This document shows positions 13,996 to 26,472 of a DNA stretch of 64,000 bases, piece after piece. The notes under the pieces were generated by a model that had not been told where the DNA came from, did not search any database, and was given only the letters and a program-made list of their open reading frames with translations. The stretch lies in the NCBI GenBank assembly GCA_016758965.1, contig JAEPRB010000015.1, positions 248,001 to 312,000 of the forward strand, read 5' to 3'. The position numbers and the translations under genes were made by a program. How positions within the stretch are numbered: the stretch's first letter is position 1; every line of letters begins with the position of its first letter. The DNA comes from Circinella minor (lineage: Eukaryota; Mucoromycota; Mucoromycetes; Mucorales; Lichtheimiaceae).

Positions 13996-15059
13996 TTATT
14001 GGTCGACAACCCATTCTTTTAGTTGTTGTTGTTCATCGTCGTTCAACACAACATTGCTGACACCTTCCACTCTCAACAATCCAATGGAAGGAGTGGGAGG
14101 GTGCAACTCATCGAGACGGGCAAAAAATCTCTTTCCCTATAACAACTTGTTAATATTCACGATAAAACTTATAACCAAGCATCAGTATGACAAATATTTA
14201 CCTTCTCATTCAACCATTGCAGTTTCTTAACTACTACACGCTTTCCGATCCCACTGGGGTACTCGTCGTCAGTATCTTCTTCAGACATGTACTTGACTTG
14301 GAGCAATGCCTCCCCGCCTGGGAAGCAAGACTCCAACTCTGTCTGATGACGTGCAAATGCGCCACGTCGTCTCTTGCATTTCTACTCAATGGGTCAGAAT
14401 AAAAATTTACTAATAATTTCTTCTTTTTTATTACTTACCGTATGGCGACGACCATTTCGACGATTCGACGTCTTTCTCACAGCAGCACGCTCTGGTGTAA
14501 GTCTCTGCTTGGTCCGTTCGTTGTCGAAATGGGTGTACACCTTTTTCGACAAGTCTTCACGAGAGATACCGTACGTTTGAAGATCTTGTATGTACGACAT
14601 GATCTTTAAACGCGCAACACGGTTGTGAGTGGCTGTATATTTCGCGCTCAAATCAAAGCCTTCTGAGCCTAACTCTTGGTTCCGTTTGCGGATGGCATCC
14701 TGTTTACTCAATAATGTTATTAACTGTTTGTTTTTTTTTACATGTTTATTTAATTAGAAATTTATCAATTTTCTTACAGAGACAGTTGGCAAACGGCCCA
14801 CTGGAACATTTTGTACAGGTATGGCTGTACCAACTTGGTTGACAACCGAGGGCGCTTCTTGTTGAGCTAATACCTGTCTGGCAATAATATCACTCATCGC
14901 CTCTACACGGTTTACCAGTTCGGCATTCCGTGCTTCTAATGCAAGAATACGATCCTCCATTTCAAGAGCTCTATTTTGAGCATTCTCTTGCTTGACAGCT
15001 ACTATAGGCTCAGCATTTCGTTCCTCTCTAGCAGGATCACGTTCTCCTACAGCTGACAT
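13996..15059 (-). CDS. Intact unknown protein, coiled-coil N-terminus, possible multicopy family
   Basis: Four exons: 15059-14778, 14699-14439, 14381-14202, 14136-13996 (287 aa, all in phase with canonical splice sites). I do not recognise the family. Residues 20-70 form a probable coiled coil (EMEDRILALEARNAELVNRVEAM). Residues 95-180 are basic and helical (NRVARLKIMSYIQDLQ, then an Arg/Lys-rich NRRNGRRHTKCKRRRGAF stretch) and could bind nucleic acid. An acidic patch (EEDTDDEYPSG) follows, then a conserved-looking C-terminal segment ending QLKEWVVDQ. Codon use is visibly less AT-biased than in neighbouring genes (many CGC, GTC and CTC codons). The gene sits in repeat-like DNA next to a decayed gene on the same strand. 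A lineage-specific multicopy or mobile-element-borne gene is an inference, not shown. Confidence 0.75.
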
Positions 15060-15548
15060 CTATACAGTATCTCAGTACAATACACTCAAACAATATATAC
15101 AACTAAATAATATTCTTTTACGTTTTTTTAGGTGTTCCGGATAAAGGTAAAGTAAGTTCTTGGGTTAATTTGTGTTTTTATAAAAAAAAAAAAAAAGTGA
15201 AAAGGGTGAGTTGGATAGCAGTTACGATTATTTTTTTTTACATAATAAAAAGTTGAAACTCAACCGAGAACAAATAAGTGGATGCGGAAATATGAGTGCT
15301 GCAACATTATGCATGAGAGACGATCAAGAATAATAAAATTATAGATATCAAATAAAACGTTAAATAAATTTAAAATATTGAATGAACTTTTATATATATA
15401 ATCTAAATTGTATTAGCAGTAGTAGGAATATGTGGACGACACTACTGGCCGAGTATAAAAAAAATATTTATATTTATTACGTAAAACTGCCCGGGTAACA
15501 TTTAATCGGGGCCGACGGTTTTTTTTTAAAATAAAATAAAATAAAAAT

Positions 15549-15573
15549 TGGTGTGAAGCTTTGCTTCGCCCCA
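15549..15573. repeat. Strong stem-loop with T-rich flank
   Basis: An 11-nt arm (TGGTGTGAAGC, 15549-15559), a TTT loop and a matching arm (GCTTCGCCCCA, 15563-15573) form a hairpin with one mismatch and one possible G-U pair. It is followed by a short T run and preceded by repeated AAAAT units. It lies between the intact gene and the pseudogene. It could be the 3' tail structure of a retroelement or simply a local inverted repeat. Confidence 0.5.
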
Positions 15574-15847
15574 TTTTTACTAGCTTATTAGCTGTTTAAT
15601 ACATTTTAATATTATATGTGTGTGAAAGAACTATTTCTATTTATATAAAAATTGTTCTAGAAGTTAAATGGTTTGTATAAAATGTATTGTGTAAAATATG
15701 TATATTTCTACTTAAGGGCTTTTGACATTGAAGATATTTATTAATATTATTATTGTATATTATAGTTGTTGGTATATCCCCCTTATTATTCTTCCAGACA
15801 AGTATTACTACCACATTGTTTACAAGTTTGTAGTCTTTTTTTTTAGG

Positions 15848-16973
15848 TAAGTCGATCGTCAAAGCGTATACTACCAGTAGAACCAGAAGATGATACTGAT
15901 GGTTGCGTAGAAGAAGGAGCCATTGTGTAAAGAAAATGTTGCTACTGTAATAAATCGTTGAAGATGGGTGTAGAAGATGATGGTTATGGAGCAAGTGAAC
16001 TTTTCTGGTTATGATTTATGTCAATAACTGTTAATTGACGAGCAGTTACAGTTGTGTTTTGGTCTACGCGTGGAATTTTGAGAGGTAAAGGCGCTTGTGC
16101 TTTTGGTATGCTGCGATTTCGAGATGATGAACGTGAATTTTACTGTAATAAATCGAGCTGCTCTTTGTGTGTTTTTTTTTTTTGTTTTATTGATATTTTG
16201 ATATTTCATCCAATTACTGTAGTAGCTACCCAAGTGTTATGGTGCTTTATAAAATATATTTTGTCCATCAATGATTGTCGACCATTTCTTTGCAAACCGT
16301 TGAAAATCAGGTAGCCTGCTATTTTTTATAGCGTTAGAAAAGCTAGCTCGAAAAATTAAATCATACTTTTCCTGTTCTTTTTGAGTGTGAAGCTGTGAAC
16401 TGGTTAAACAGCGTATTTCGCTCCTTGTCGTTTGACCATAAATTTGTACTGAACTACTGTCGATTGTGCTGTTGAGCTATGGGGAATAATCAGAGTTGAC
16501 AAGTCTGTATATGATTGTGGTTCAATTTCAGATGCATGGTCTACTGCTTGGATGCCATATTTTAACATCAGGTCTTGTGGGAGAGTCGATATTCCAAAAC
16601 TTTCACCAGAAGAAGCAAGATTAACAGCATGCTTATGAAGTCCAGGCTCACCATAAGCAGCTGGCAGTTGTCTAGTTGTGAGTGTAGATCATGTATGTGT
16701 TGTGTTAACCATGGTTCATAATGACCTTGATGAATTTTTTCATATCGATTCATTGTTCCCACCTAAAAGTTATTTATGATTAACATTATGTCTTTTTAAT
16801 ATTCTGTTTAGATTATTACATACATCAATACTATTATGACGCAATTGATAGTCAGCAAGTAAAGCATCAGCCAAAGCTGGACTAGCACCAAACGATCCAA
16901 ACTTGCGAATAACATTTTGGTGAATACCACCTTCTAATGGATTAGTAATATACTTTGATGGTACTTTTGTCAA
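15848..16973 (-). pseudogene. Decayed unknown gene, tandem to the 14-15 kb gene
   Basis: Coding-like text runs through this stretch but is broken repeatedly. It starts MTKVPSKYITNPLEGGIHQN at 16973 and has a good intron whose donor follows the Ile-Asp codons near 16,825 and whose acceptor precedes GTGGGAACAATG near 16,760. It continues through HYEPWLTQHIHDLHSQ. A frameshift falls near 16,660-16,670 and another near 16,440-16,480. It resumes as DLIFRASFSNAIKNSRLPDF and FAKKWSTIIDGQNIFY. Premature stops occur at 16237-16239, 16140-16142, 15984-15986 and 15942-15944, with a further probable shift in the A-rich tract near 16,175. I do not recognise the family. It lies on the same strand as, and about 0.8 kb upstream of, the intact 287-aa gene, so the two may have arrived together. 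Confidence 0.6.
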
Positions 16974-16974
16974 T

Positions 16975-18560
16975 AGTACGTACGTATGGACAGTAGGATC
17001 TGATTACAGGACAGATCAGAACTTTTTTTTTTACCTGTCTTACTGACAGCTTATATTATCGAACAATATGTAATACACTTTATCTCTCTTCTAGTTCGAA
17101 AAATATCAAAGAATACAGCAGTAATTCAGCCTCTCATAAATCCCAATATATATATATATATAAGCTAAGAACAACATACTCATTACAACTGACAAATTTA
17201 TATCGAACCGGACTGGTTTATCTTATTATTTTTTCGTCATGACATAAACTTCTTTCATTAATAGCAAGCCCTTTTTTTAATAATTACTATTCTAGGCACG
17301 ATTATGTTTATTGTGTATTAGTAGGTGAAACCACAAAACAATCATCATTTGATAGTATCTTTACATGATTCATTACGCTTAAATAATTTTTTAACAAATC
17401 GGTAAAATAAAACTCTAAAAGCAGCCAACCACTCACTTTTTCCGTCCACTTACCATTAATTTCATGTATGATGGACATGTGACACTTAATTGGTTTCCAT
17501 CATGATTACCACCTGCTAACTCGCATAATCATAGCTACCATTATTATAATGCGCATATTTCCCACGAATTCGTCATTGTACCAAGTGATGCAAAAATAAT
17601 TGTGCAAAAACTAAAACCCCTTGATGAATCATGTTTTTTTTTCTTTGCTGTAACTCCGTTTTAATAGAACAAACCTTACACATGCCATTTCGGCTATAGT
17701 TCAAGAAAGTCCGATGATGTATTGGTGATGGAAGAAACGATGTCGAGAGAGAATCTTTGATAGTGCTTTATCCAGTAAATTATAATAGACTATTTTACCT
17801 TTTCCAACCTGATTGTCCTGAAAATCAAACGAAGGAAAGCATTTCCACTGACAGAGTTTACGCTTTTCTTTGAAACAGAAACGTAATGTATTGGTTGATA
17901 ACTTTAATTTGTGGAGTAGAGTCTAAAGTATAGATTGAGTTGCTCTGTTGAGATTTACAACGATAACTGCTCCCTTAATCATAAGGCCATGATTATTTTT
18001 CTTTATACTTTTGAATACATAAATGAAATTCTGTTCCTAGTGTTGCAGTATAACACCAGGGGCTCAAAGTCAACGCTGGGAATATCATAACATGAATGTA
18101 GGTTTACAAATACAGCTTTTATTTTGTTAATACTATTTTGTGATGGGTGATATAATTTTTGGATATCTAATGTCATATTGATCAGCTAAAAATTGGAATC
18201 ATCGTGCAGACTGTACCCCTAACAAGGTATTTTTAATAACTTTTAAGCAGCTTTAATCTTTTTTGAACAGATATGTCAAAACTACAATGTTCAATAGAGA
18301 CGTTGAATAAGAAACGATATTTTCATCTTGCAGACTTGACAGGAAAAAATTTTGGGGGTACGAGGTGGAGAGAGACGCCAGATTCGGAAATAGAAAAAAA
18401 TTATACGGTATGGTGTGTTATTCCTTTCTCTCTTCTTACTGGTTGCTTTATAATCTCTTTTTTTTCCCCATTCTTCTTATTCCTACTCTTCTTTCTACTT
18501 CTTTAACTTTTTTTTTTCTTTTAACTGAAATCTCTACTCACACTTTAAATAAGATAAATA
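16975..18560. other. Gap without a supported gene
   Basis: AT-rich intergenic DNA. A short inverted repeat (TCTGAT...ATCAGA) lies near 16,997-17,020, followed by a T run. A small open stretch from 18,273 reads MSKLQCSIETLNKK but does not connect to the cysteine dioxygenase frame. The pyrimidine-rich 18,420-18,540 segment is the probable promoter or 5' leader of that gene. Confidence 0.5.
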
Positions 18561-19758
18561 ATGGTACCTCCTCAAACACCTCAAATTGCTCATATCATGA
18601 CCCAAATTCATGAAAATGATAATAAAAAAATTGTTAAGAATCCTAAAGAACCTCTTTCTTTGGATCAACTTGTAAAGAATATTCATCAGGCATTAGGTCC
18701 AGACGGTGGATTGGATTCTGACCATATTGATGCAAATGAAATCTTGAAATTGATGGAAGAGTATAGCTCTAATTCTACTGATTGGAACAAGTATACTATT
18801 TTTGACCATAGCAGAGCGTATACACGAAACCTAATTGATGATGGTAACGGCAAGGTATATAAACTCACTCTTCTCACTCTTTACTTCTTTCCTTTCGACT
18901 CGTTTCGACTCGTTTTCGTTTCATTATTCGATCTCATCACTAATAGTATACTAATATCATTCTCTTTTTTTTCCATTCTTCCTCTAGTTTAATTTGATGA
19001 TCTTGGCTTGGAGCAAAGGACAACAAAGGTAAAAGAAAATTTTGTTTTTTATCTTTTCTTATTGTTGCTGTATTGATTTTGTCCATTTTTTCTCCTTTTT
19101 CTTTTACTGATAAATTCATATCTTTTTGTATCAACATAGTCCAATTCATGATCATGCTGGTTCTCATTGTATTATGAAAATATTGGATGGTGAATTGCAA
19201 GAAACCCAATATAAATGGCCTGAATCATCCAATATTGGTAATAGTAACAAAGATGATGATGAGTGTAACGGTAAATCGTTGTCTTCGTCTTCGTCGGTAG
19301 AATCATCCGATATCACAGAGGCAGTACAAAATTCGTCATCATCTGCTGAATTCAAAGGAAATCCACTAAAAACTCGTAAATGCACCCGTCTCCGTCCAAA
19401 TGAAGTTGCATACATTCACGGTAAGTGAATCGGTTATTTTTTGTGTTGTTGTAACAACCGGATTGGTTGATTCGGTAGTTGTGACGATGTTTCTCTTTTT
19501 TTTCTATCTTTAAAATCTTATGCGCTGACCCCCTGCCCATCGATTTTTTTCCCGCGGTCTGGCATCCTTCATATAGACAAAATCGGATTGCACCGTATCT
19601 CTAATCCTGACAACGATCGTGGTGCTGTCTCCCTACATTTGTATACTCCTCCATATCAGGTGTGTAAGACATTTGAAGAAAACACTGGTCGTTCTCGTAT
19701 GGGTGGAAAATGCACCTTCTATTCGATTGGCGGTAATCGATGTACTGACAAGTCGTAA
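18561..19758 (+). CDS. CDO1: Cysteine dioxygenase
   Basis: Four exons: 18561-18854, 18988-19028, 19140-19420, 19577-19758 (265 aa). Non-haem iron cupin enzyme that oxidises L-cysteine to cysteine sulfinate, the entry to taurine/sulfate formation and the main way to dispose of excess cysteine. The iron-binding His set is visible: His-Asp-His in [11 protein letters not shown] (about 115 and 117) and His in GLHRIS (about 211). Both partners of the Cys-Tyr cofactor of eukaryotic enzymes are present: Cys at about 122 in [10 protein letters not shown] and Tyr at about 228 in LYTPPY. A Ser/Asp-rich insert of about 45 residues separates the cupin halves; mammalian enzymes (about 200 aa) lack it. A cytosolic location is expected; no targeting signal is seen. 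Confidence 0.95.
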
Positions 19759-22700
19759 ATATGTTGTTATGTTGTTGTTATTCTACAAGAATTACTATAC
19801 CCACCTTCCTTTTTTCCTCACGTAACAACAACAGATATTTTTTCAAAGCATATACGTAATCTTTTTCTTTCTTGTCTTTTTTTTTTCTCTCACTCTCTGT
19901 CTATTATTATCCCCCCAACTTATTATGTATACTTTCTATCTTCTTCCATCCAATCTACCCCCCATGTGAAAAATCCCAGTCACTTAACTTTTACCCGGAT
20001 AGTATCATATTATCATCCAAACTTTTTGAAATAAAAGAAATAATGAAGTAAAAAAAAAAATTAACAAGTATCAAAAAGTGAAGGGAAAGTAAAAGAAAGC
20101 AAGAAGGAAAAGAAATACTTACCGCTTCGCTTTTACATTTTTTAATATCCTTTTACATTTTCCATGTCGTTGTCGACCAGTCTTTGACCTTGACGATGGC
20201 GAAATCGTCCTTTAATTTGATTGGTCGAAGGTGGTGTGCCATTTATATTGTCATAATTTTTTTTCAGACAATTTCTTTAGTTTTTTAAACATCCGAAAAC
20301 GTCTGAAAACGTCCGAGGTTGTGGTCTGAGAAGAAAAATATAATAACCGTGTGAATATTTTTTTCACTCAAAACGTCATATGCAAATGACCATAAATTGA
20401 TGGCAACTTTTGCCAAAAGGATATGCCCCTCTTATAGCTAGGGGACGAAGTTGATAGTATAGTTTCGGTAGGTAATATCATCACTTTAGGTTTTCTTTGT
20501 TGAAGGTATGAATGATACAAGGCAAGACAATATCATGGAGAAAAGAATATAGCTAGTTCTACTGCAATACTGGTTTATCTATTGTTTATGCCTTTTGACC
20601 ATACAATAATGGCACAAGTGAATACCTTTCTTGTCGATTTTTCCTTTATAAACATGCCCATAAAAACTCCTAAATGATTTATTTACCTTCTTCATCAAAA
20701 CACACACACTGAGCTTTTATATCAACGTTTTCAACTATTTCCTAAGCATTAACATGCCTCGTTATCTGTTAAAATACGTATCAAGTAAAACTTGCGTAGT
20801 TTTATGATTGATCTTGATCAATCACACTTTGAAAGTATGAATTCGTTTCTATTTATATATCAATGCTGGACTATGAGAATAATAAACAGAGTATAGTTTT
20901 AAGGCGGTGGGTGTAACAGATAGAAGAATGATCTCAATACACCAGGCTGGCATTTACTTTATTTTTATTTTTTTGATTATTATAAATACAACTATTTGAA
21001 AGACTCGTAACTGATATGGGATAGAATTGCTGCTAGTTGAAAACCGGCGATAAAAGGTTCCTTTCAATCTGGCTAAATAACAATTATCATTCACATAAAA
21101 GAACAATATGCTTTTTTAAGACTCAGTATCAGTTCAAAGTGTGCTACTGTTGCAATAAAGTGAAGGTCTAACATTCTATCAGTATCAACCTTTAGGAAGG
21201 TAGGATTAGTGTTACTATGCTTTAGATGCATATTATAATTACTTTTGTTAGGTTAGGGACGACAGAAAAGGGGGATTAATACTCTAATAAACGTAAAAAT
21301 AGCAGTTTAAAGATTTATGATAGCAACAAATATGGTTTGAACTTTTTTTTTTGAAATTTCCATTGCTAATGCTGACATATTAATATACGTATATTGGGAT
21401 TTTTTCTTTAGTAATATTTCCTCTGTTGATTGAAACGTAGTTTATAGTTCCCATAAAATAACAGCTTGTTCGATAAATTTCTTAAAAAAGAAGTTCATAT
21501 TTTATTAACCAAACAACGCATGATTTTTTCATCAGATCATTGTCTAAAATAAAAAACCGTTAGTACTTTTCTGACAATACTGATAATAATGGTTTTAGAA
21601 TTATATGTGCCGTAGTTCAGCACAACAAGTTTAACTTATTATTCAAGAATCACGAAGCTAAACAGTCAGATGTCAAGGCTAATTTTTTTTTGTCTTGAAG
21701 ATCATTCAGAAGCGGGTGTTGAGAAGCATATTTAACATTTGAAAGCTATTCAAGTGTAGGCGTATAATAGCCATTAGCTTTGGCTCGTTTTATTAGTTGC
21801 AAAGTATTTGTAATGTGCTTCAAAATACGTACTGACCGGTTTGGTGAGTTTGTTAACCTGTTTTATAATAAAAATAGGAGCCATACATAAAAGTCACAAG
21901 GAGCTAATTAACCAAGTTCTTGATGAAATTGTTCGAAAAGAACACTAAATTACTGTATTTTTTCTGTTTTGAGATAATCCGCATATATGATGCTGTTTTC
22001 TAAAACTAACCAAGAACGCGACTGAGAGAAACCAAACAACATGAATCTAATAGTATATAACAGTGAATTCCAGAAAAATGTAATATATAAATTAATTCAG
22101 CTTGAAGTGGTAATAATAAGAACTTGCAAAATAAAGTTACTCTTTCACACAACTTTTCAATTCTTCTCACTCCTTTTTTTTCTTAATAATCTGATAATAA
22201 GTATGTCACTGTTCAAAGAAAGCTCATATCTCAGCTGTATCAGCAGCATATGATATATTACTTAAGAATTTTGACAATTTGATATCATAATCAATGTTCA
22301 ACAAATCAACCAACAGTACTCAAGGTTATTTGGTATCTATGAAAATTCACATAGATACGTAATGATAACATTATTTGGTTCATTCAGGCCATTTCAATGA
22401 TATGTACAAGATTTTAATTTATACATGGCAATCAGTGACATCTGACGAGAATACGTCGTTACGAGATAAAATAAAATACCCTTATTAAATGAACAACGAA
22501 AGGAAGTCTTGACTACATGTTTATAATATTATAGATACTAATTATAATAAATAATAATTTATACTATTAATATCAATGTCATTTTATTCTGTGAATATGA
22601 AGTTTTCTATCAATTTGCAATGTGATGATTTATTCTAAACTATAGAAGTCAAAGTGATCCCATTTTATTGAATTATCCCCTTTCCCCTTCGGTCACACAA

Positions 22701-22850
22701 GAAATCGTAGGATTTTTTTCACATCTAGTGAAAAAAAAAAAGCCTTGTTGAGAACACGCATACATACAATTGATAGTCTTTTTTTCTTTATAGTTCAGAA
22801 ACTAAATCACACTTTATTTCATCCAATTACTAATTTATCACCTTATCACC
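19759..22850. other. 3.1 kb intergenic DNA
   Basis: No supported gene. A short 10-bp direct repeat (YCYGAAAAC type) is at 20,291-20,316. The ORF at 22,041-22,253 is hydrophobic and AT-driven and I do not accept it. The last 150 bp (pyrimidine-rich, with CACC before the ATG) is the probable promoter and leader of the BSD-domain gene. Confidence 0.5.
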
Positions 22851-24527
22851 ATGGACGACATGTACCAATACGCTTCTTCTGCTGTCAATAGCAACCAACC
22901 CAGTAACTCAAATGATCGAGCAGAAGAAAATGATATCGTTCTTCAAGCATTCAATAATTTTGGCTGGAGTCAGCGATTCAATAGTTTACTTGATACTGTC
23001 AAAAAACAAGTAAAATGAACTTATTCATTCTTTATTCCTTCTTTAATTCAAAGTACAAAAAGATTATTTAAACCTAATGGAATTTAATATCTGATAGAGT
23101 GAAGCCATTGTTGATGTGACAAGAAAAGATTTGGAAGGCTTTGCTCATGTTCTTCGTGAAGATAACGCAACTTCAGCATCTACAAATGGTACAACAGCGA
23201 CAAGAGACATGAGCTCGTCGGATGCTTCTAGTTCAACTGCCACTATTACTGCAGAAAAACCTTCAACAACAGAGGATAACAATGACGATACTACAACAAC
23301 TGCAACAACTGGGTTTGCAGCACTTCGTGAGAGTCTCAGCAAAATCAGTACGATCGACTTAAACAGTTTACGTGAAGGTCTTGGTAATACACTGAACCAG
23401 TCATTACCTGCTCAACTTTCATCCGTACGATTGCCTGAAAATCTTGATATCAACCAACTTAAAGCTGAAATGGCACAAGGAACACGATTTGCAGAACAAT
23501 ATTTGTCGAAATTCGGTACAGAAGTAGTAGATGTATTAAGCAAGACAATCACTATTTTGGAACCACATAGCAGTGATGAGGAACAAGGTGGTCGAGGAAG
23601 TAGTGAAAGTGGTCGAAGGGTTTAGTAAGTGAATAAAAATTTAAAATAAAAAAAATGCGAGTAAAATAAAAATTGTAAAGCTTTGGTGGGGATGAACATA
23701 TAAAGAATAGATTGGACTGAAATTAATAGTGATTATGATTTTTTTTTGTCATAGTGCAACACGTAAAGAATCGTTGTTGGCAAAAATGCGAACAAATCCT
23801 AATACCTATTTACAAGATCCTGCCAAAGATTTAACGGGCGATGAGAAAAAACTTAAGGTTTTGAAAACTTTCAATGCAGGATTCAGCATTGATTCATATA
23901 CGGAAGAAATTGCTCGACTTTTGGATGAATATCCAGAAATGCGTGAAATGATGAATGATTTAGGTAAATATATTAACAATTATTCTACCTTATTCATTGT
24001 TAGTCTCTAGCACTTTTTAGAACTTATGACTAATCACTATATCTATATATATATGTGTGTAAGCAGTTCCCGTTCAAATCGATTATACATCGTTCTGGCA
24101 GCGTTATTTTTATCAAGTATGGAGTATAGAACAAGATGAACAAAAACGACAAATGATCGTTAAAGGTAAATTCTGTTTTTTTTAGGCTTACCTTTAAATC
24201 ATTTCATTCATCATATTAATGGGTTTTGCTATTATTACTATAGGTGCCGATGATGATGATGATGATGCCGATTTCAAATGGGATTCAGATGATGAAGATA
24301 TGCTGCAACAAAAAACATCGTCGGATGTAACAAAAGATAAGAAAACTTCAACTGATGGTAAAGGAGGATCTGATACCGAATTTAGCAATATTTCTGAACC
24401 TGTTTCAACGGAACCAAGCCTTGTATCTCCTCCACTTAAATCACAAACTGATGGCGATGATTGGGTTAAGCCTGATGTTGCCAAAAGCAATAAGACTGAT
24501 AGTGATAGTGACAGTGATTGGGAATAA
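22851..24527 (+). CDS. BSD-domain protein (Dos2/SYAP1-like)
   Basis: Five exons: 22851-23009, 23098-23624, 23755-23963, 24067-24165, 24244-24527. The N-terminal part has a conserved-looking NNFGWSQRF segment. A Thr/Ser-rich linker follows, then a helix-rich part (SVRLPENLDINQLKAEMAQG). The BSD domain runs from the conserved TFNAGFSIDSY region to VDYTSFWQRYFYQVW-like text, including the diagnostic Phe-Trp pair. The C-terminus is acidic (poly-Asp, then DDWVKPD...SDSDSDWE), the same layout as yeast Dos2 and animal SYAP1. The function of this group is poorly defined; roles in ubiquitin turnover and growth-factor signalling have been proposed for relatives. It is convergent with the MIT-domain gene. 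Confidence 0.88.
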
Positions 24528-24528
24528 C

Positions 24529-24530
<2 letters not shown>

Positions 24531-24560
<30 letters not shown>
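24531..24560. repeat. (TTA)n microsatellite
   Basis: About ten perfect ATT/TTA units immediately after the stop codon of the BSD-domain gene, so it would lie in its 3' UTR. Followed by an A run. Confidence 0.9.
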
Positions 24561-24562
<2 letters not shown>

Positions 24563-25294
24563 AAAAAGGCGAGGACGTAAAATATAATTTGAGTTAATCT
24601 ATATATTTATATTACATCGTTTATAATACATGGATCCATGATGTATGATATGCAGGTTTATGCATATTTTATATCATTGGCAATATACCATATTTGTTTG
24701 TTTGTTTGTTTTGAAATATTATTAAGGTGGGGTACGTAAACAATATCCAAAGCTTAATGATGAGAATGGAAAAAATTATGATTTGTGTGGTATAATAATA
24801 TATAAAAGAGAGAATAAATATTTTTATATGAAATAATATGCATATATAATAATATAATTTCTGAATAGGAAGAAAATATAGACCTGCTTAATATTTGCGG
24901 ATAACAGGAAAAAAACAGAGAGAAGAATATGTGCTATATATAAAAGAGAGTATGAATAAATATATGATGTAAGCTTCTCTAGCTGTATGAAGGAGGTTGA
25001 TATGGAGAAGAGTTGGTATATAAATATAAAATATAGTATGAAAAATAAAAAAAAGCTCTACATGCAAACTTCTTTTGGTATTTTGTGGAAGTGGTTTTTT
25101 TTTTCTTTGAAACAAAAGGGAAATGATAGCAATATGTAACATATTCCCTTTTCGAGAATAATAATAATAAGGTGGTTATTTTAGATATAGTGATGATAAT
25201 GTGATGATGATAATGTTGTTGTGAATGATAATTTGGTATACAATTTTGTCATAATATTTTTATAATATAAACTACGTATAACTGCTATATTGCT

Positions 25295-26472
25295 TTAAGC
25301 AGTAGCTGGGATAGTCTCTTCTTTTTCTTTAAATCCTGGGGCTTCGGTATAAGCCATATTTGCTTTAGCAAGTGCACCATAAATAGCATTCATACTTTCA
25401 TTCACTTTTTCTTGAATTTCATAGTGGCGTTCTAATTCCATTGCTTTAGAAATGCTATGTGATGCGATATCTCGAGTACGCTTACGAATTTGGCAAGTGT
25501 CATCCACCAAATTAAATCCGTATTTTGCACATGCAATAATGGATGTTACTACGTCTATAAAATTGTTTCATCCCGTATAAAAAAAAATAAGGATCTCTTT
25601 AGGGGAAAGCATTAAGTTTCAGATTATTAATATTATGGCAAACTTACAAGGAACAGGACTTTTCTTGAGTGTCACTGCACTATAGACCAAAGTATTGACA
25701 ATAAGTTCAACTAATGTATTACTATTCGTTGATTCCATATTGGAATCAGATAGTTCAGTGACATCTGCAGGTGGCAAATCGAGATTAAGTCGTTTTTCTT
25801 GTTTAAATTCTCTAATCTTGTCTTCCAAAGCACGTTTCATATTGGCATTTGTTTCCACTATGGGGAGTTTTTTTTTTTTTTTTTTACGTAAGTAATATGA
25901 AACAAGTAATATTTTTTTTTCTTTTCATTCTCAAGAAAATCTTGTGTCTTTATCTTTTTTAAATTTTTTTTCTTCTTTTTTTTTTCTAAAAAAAAAAAAA
26001 ATAGGTGCATACATGGAAAAGCAGATAACATTCGATCCAATCCCATCATATAAAGATCAAAGGCCATTTGTTGGTTACCAGACTGATCCATTTCAGAAGC
26101 AATGTTGATTAATGTAACAGCATGCTCAACTTGCTTGGTGTCAATATTAGTAAGATGATTATTTGTAGAATGGTGGGAAGGAGACGTTAATCCACTTGCT
26201 GACAAAATTTTACCCAGCATGGATGAGTTAGCATTTGTACTATTGTTTGCAGCAACTTTTTCGTAAGGTGGTGGAGGGGCTGCTGCGTAACTACTACGTG
26301 GGGATAACCGATAATAAACGACTTCTTGTTGTTGTTGCTTCTCAGAAATACTTTCTTTATTCTTTGCTGTCCATCCAGCAAGTGGGTTCCCAACAAGTGG
26401 TAATTTGTCTGCGTGTGATATGAATTTAGATATCAATCCAGGTTCATTTGAACGAGCCGTTGCAGCAGACAT
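25295..26472 (-). CDS. MIT-domain protein
   Basis: Three exons: 26472-26013, 25857-25648, 25554-25295 (309 aa). Residues about 113-180 (VEHAVTLINIASEMDQSGN..., then MAFDLYMMGLDRMLSAFP and MKRALEDKIREF) form the three-helix MIT fold, which binds C-terminal motifs of ESCRT-III subunits. The N-terminus is Pro/Ser/Gln-rich and probably disordered. The C-terminal third is predicted helical, with a conserved-looking region from SNTLVELIVNTLVYSAVTL to the end, not matching a domain I know. A role at endosomal membranes is inferred from the MIT domain only. The long T/A-rich first intron causes readthrough ORFs that should be ignored. Confidence 0.82.

Noticed and set aside
18273..18506. Possible upstream exon of cysteine dioxygenase (MSKLQCSIETLNKK)
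   Set aside because: It does not splice cleanly into the enzyme frame, and the enzyme already has a good start at 18561.
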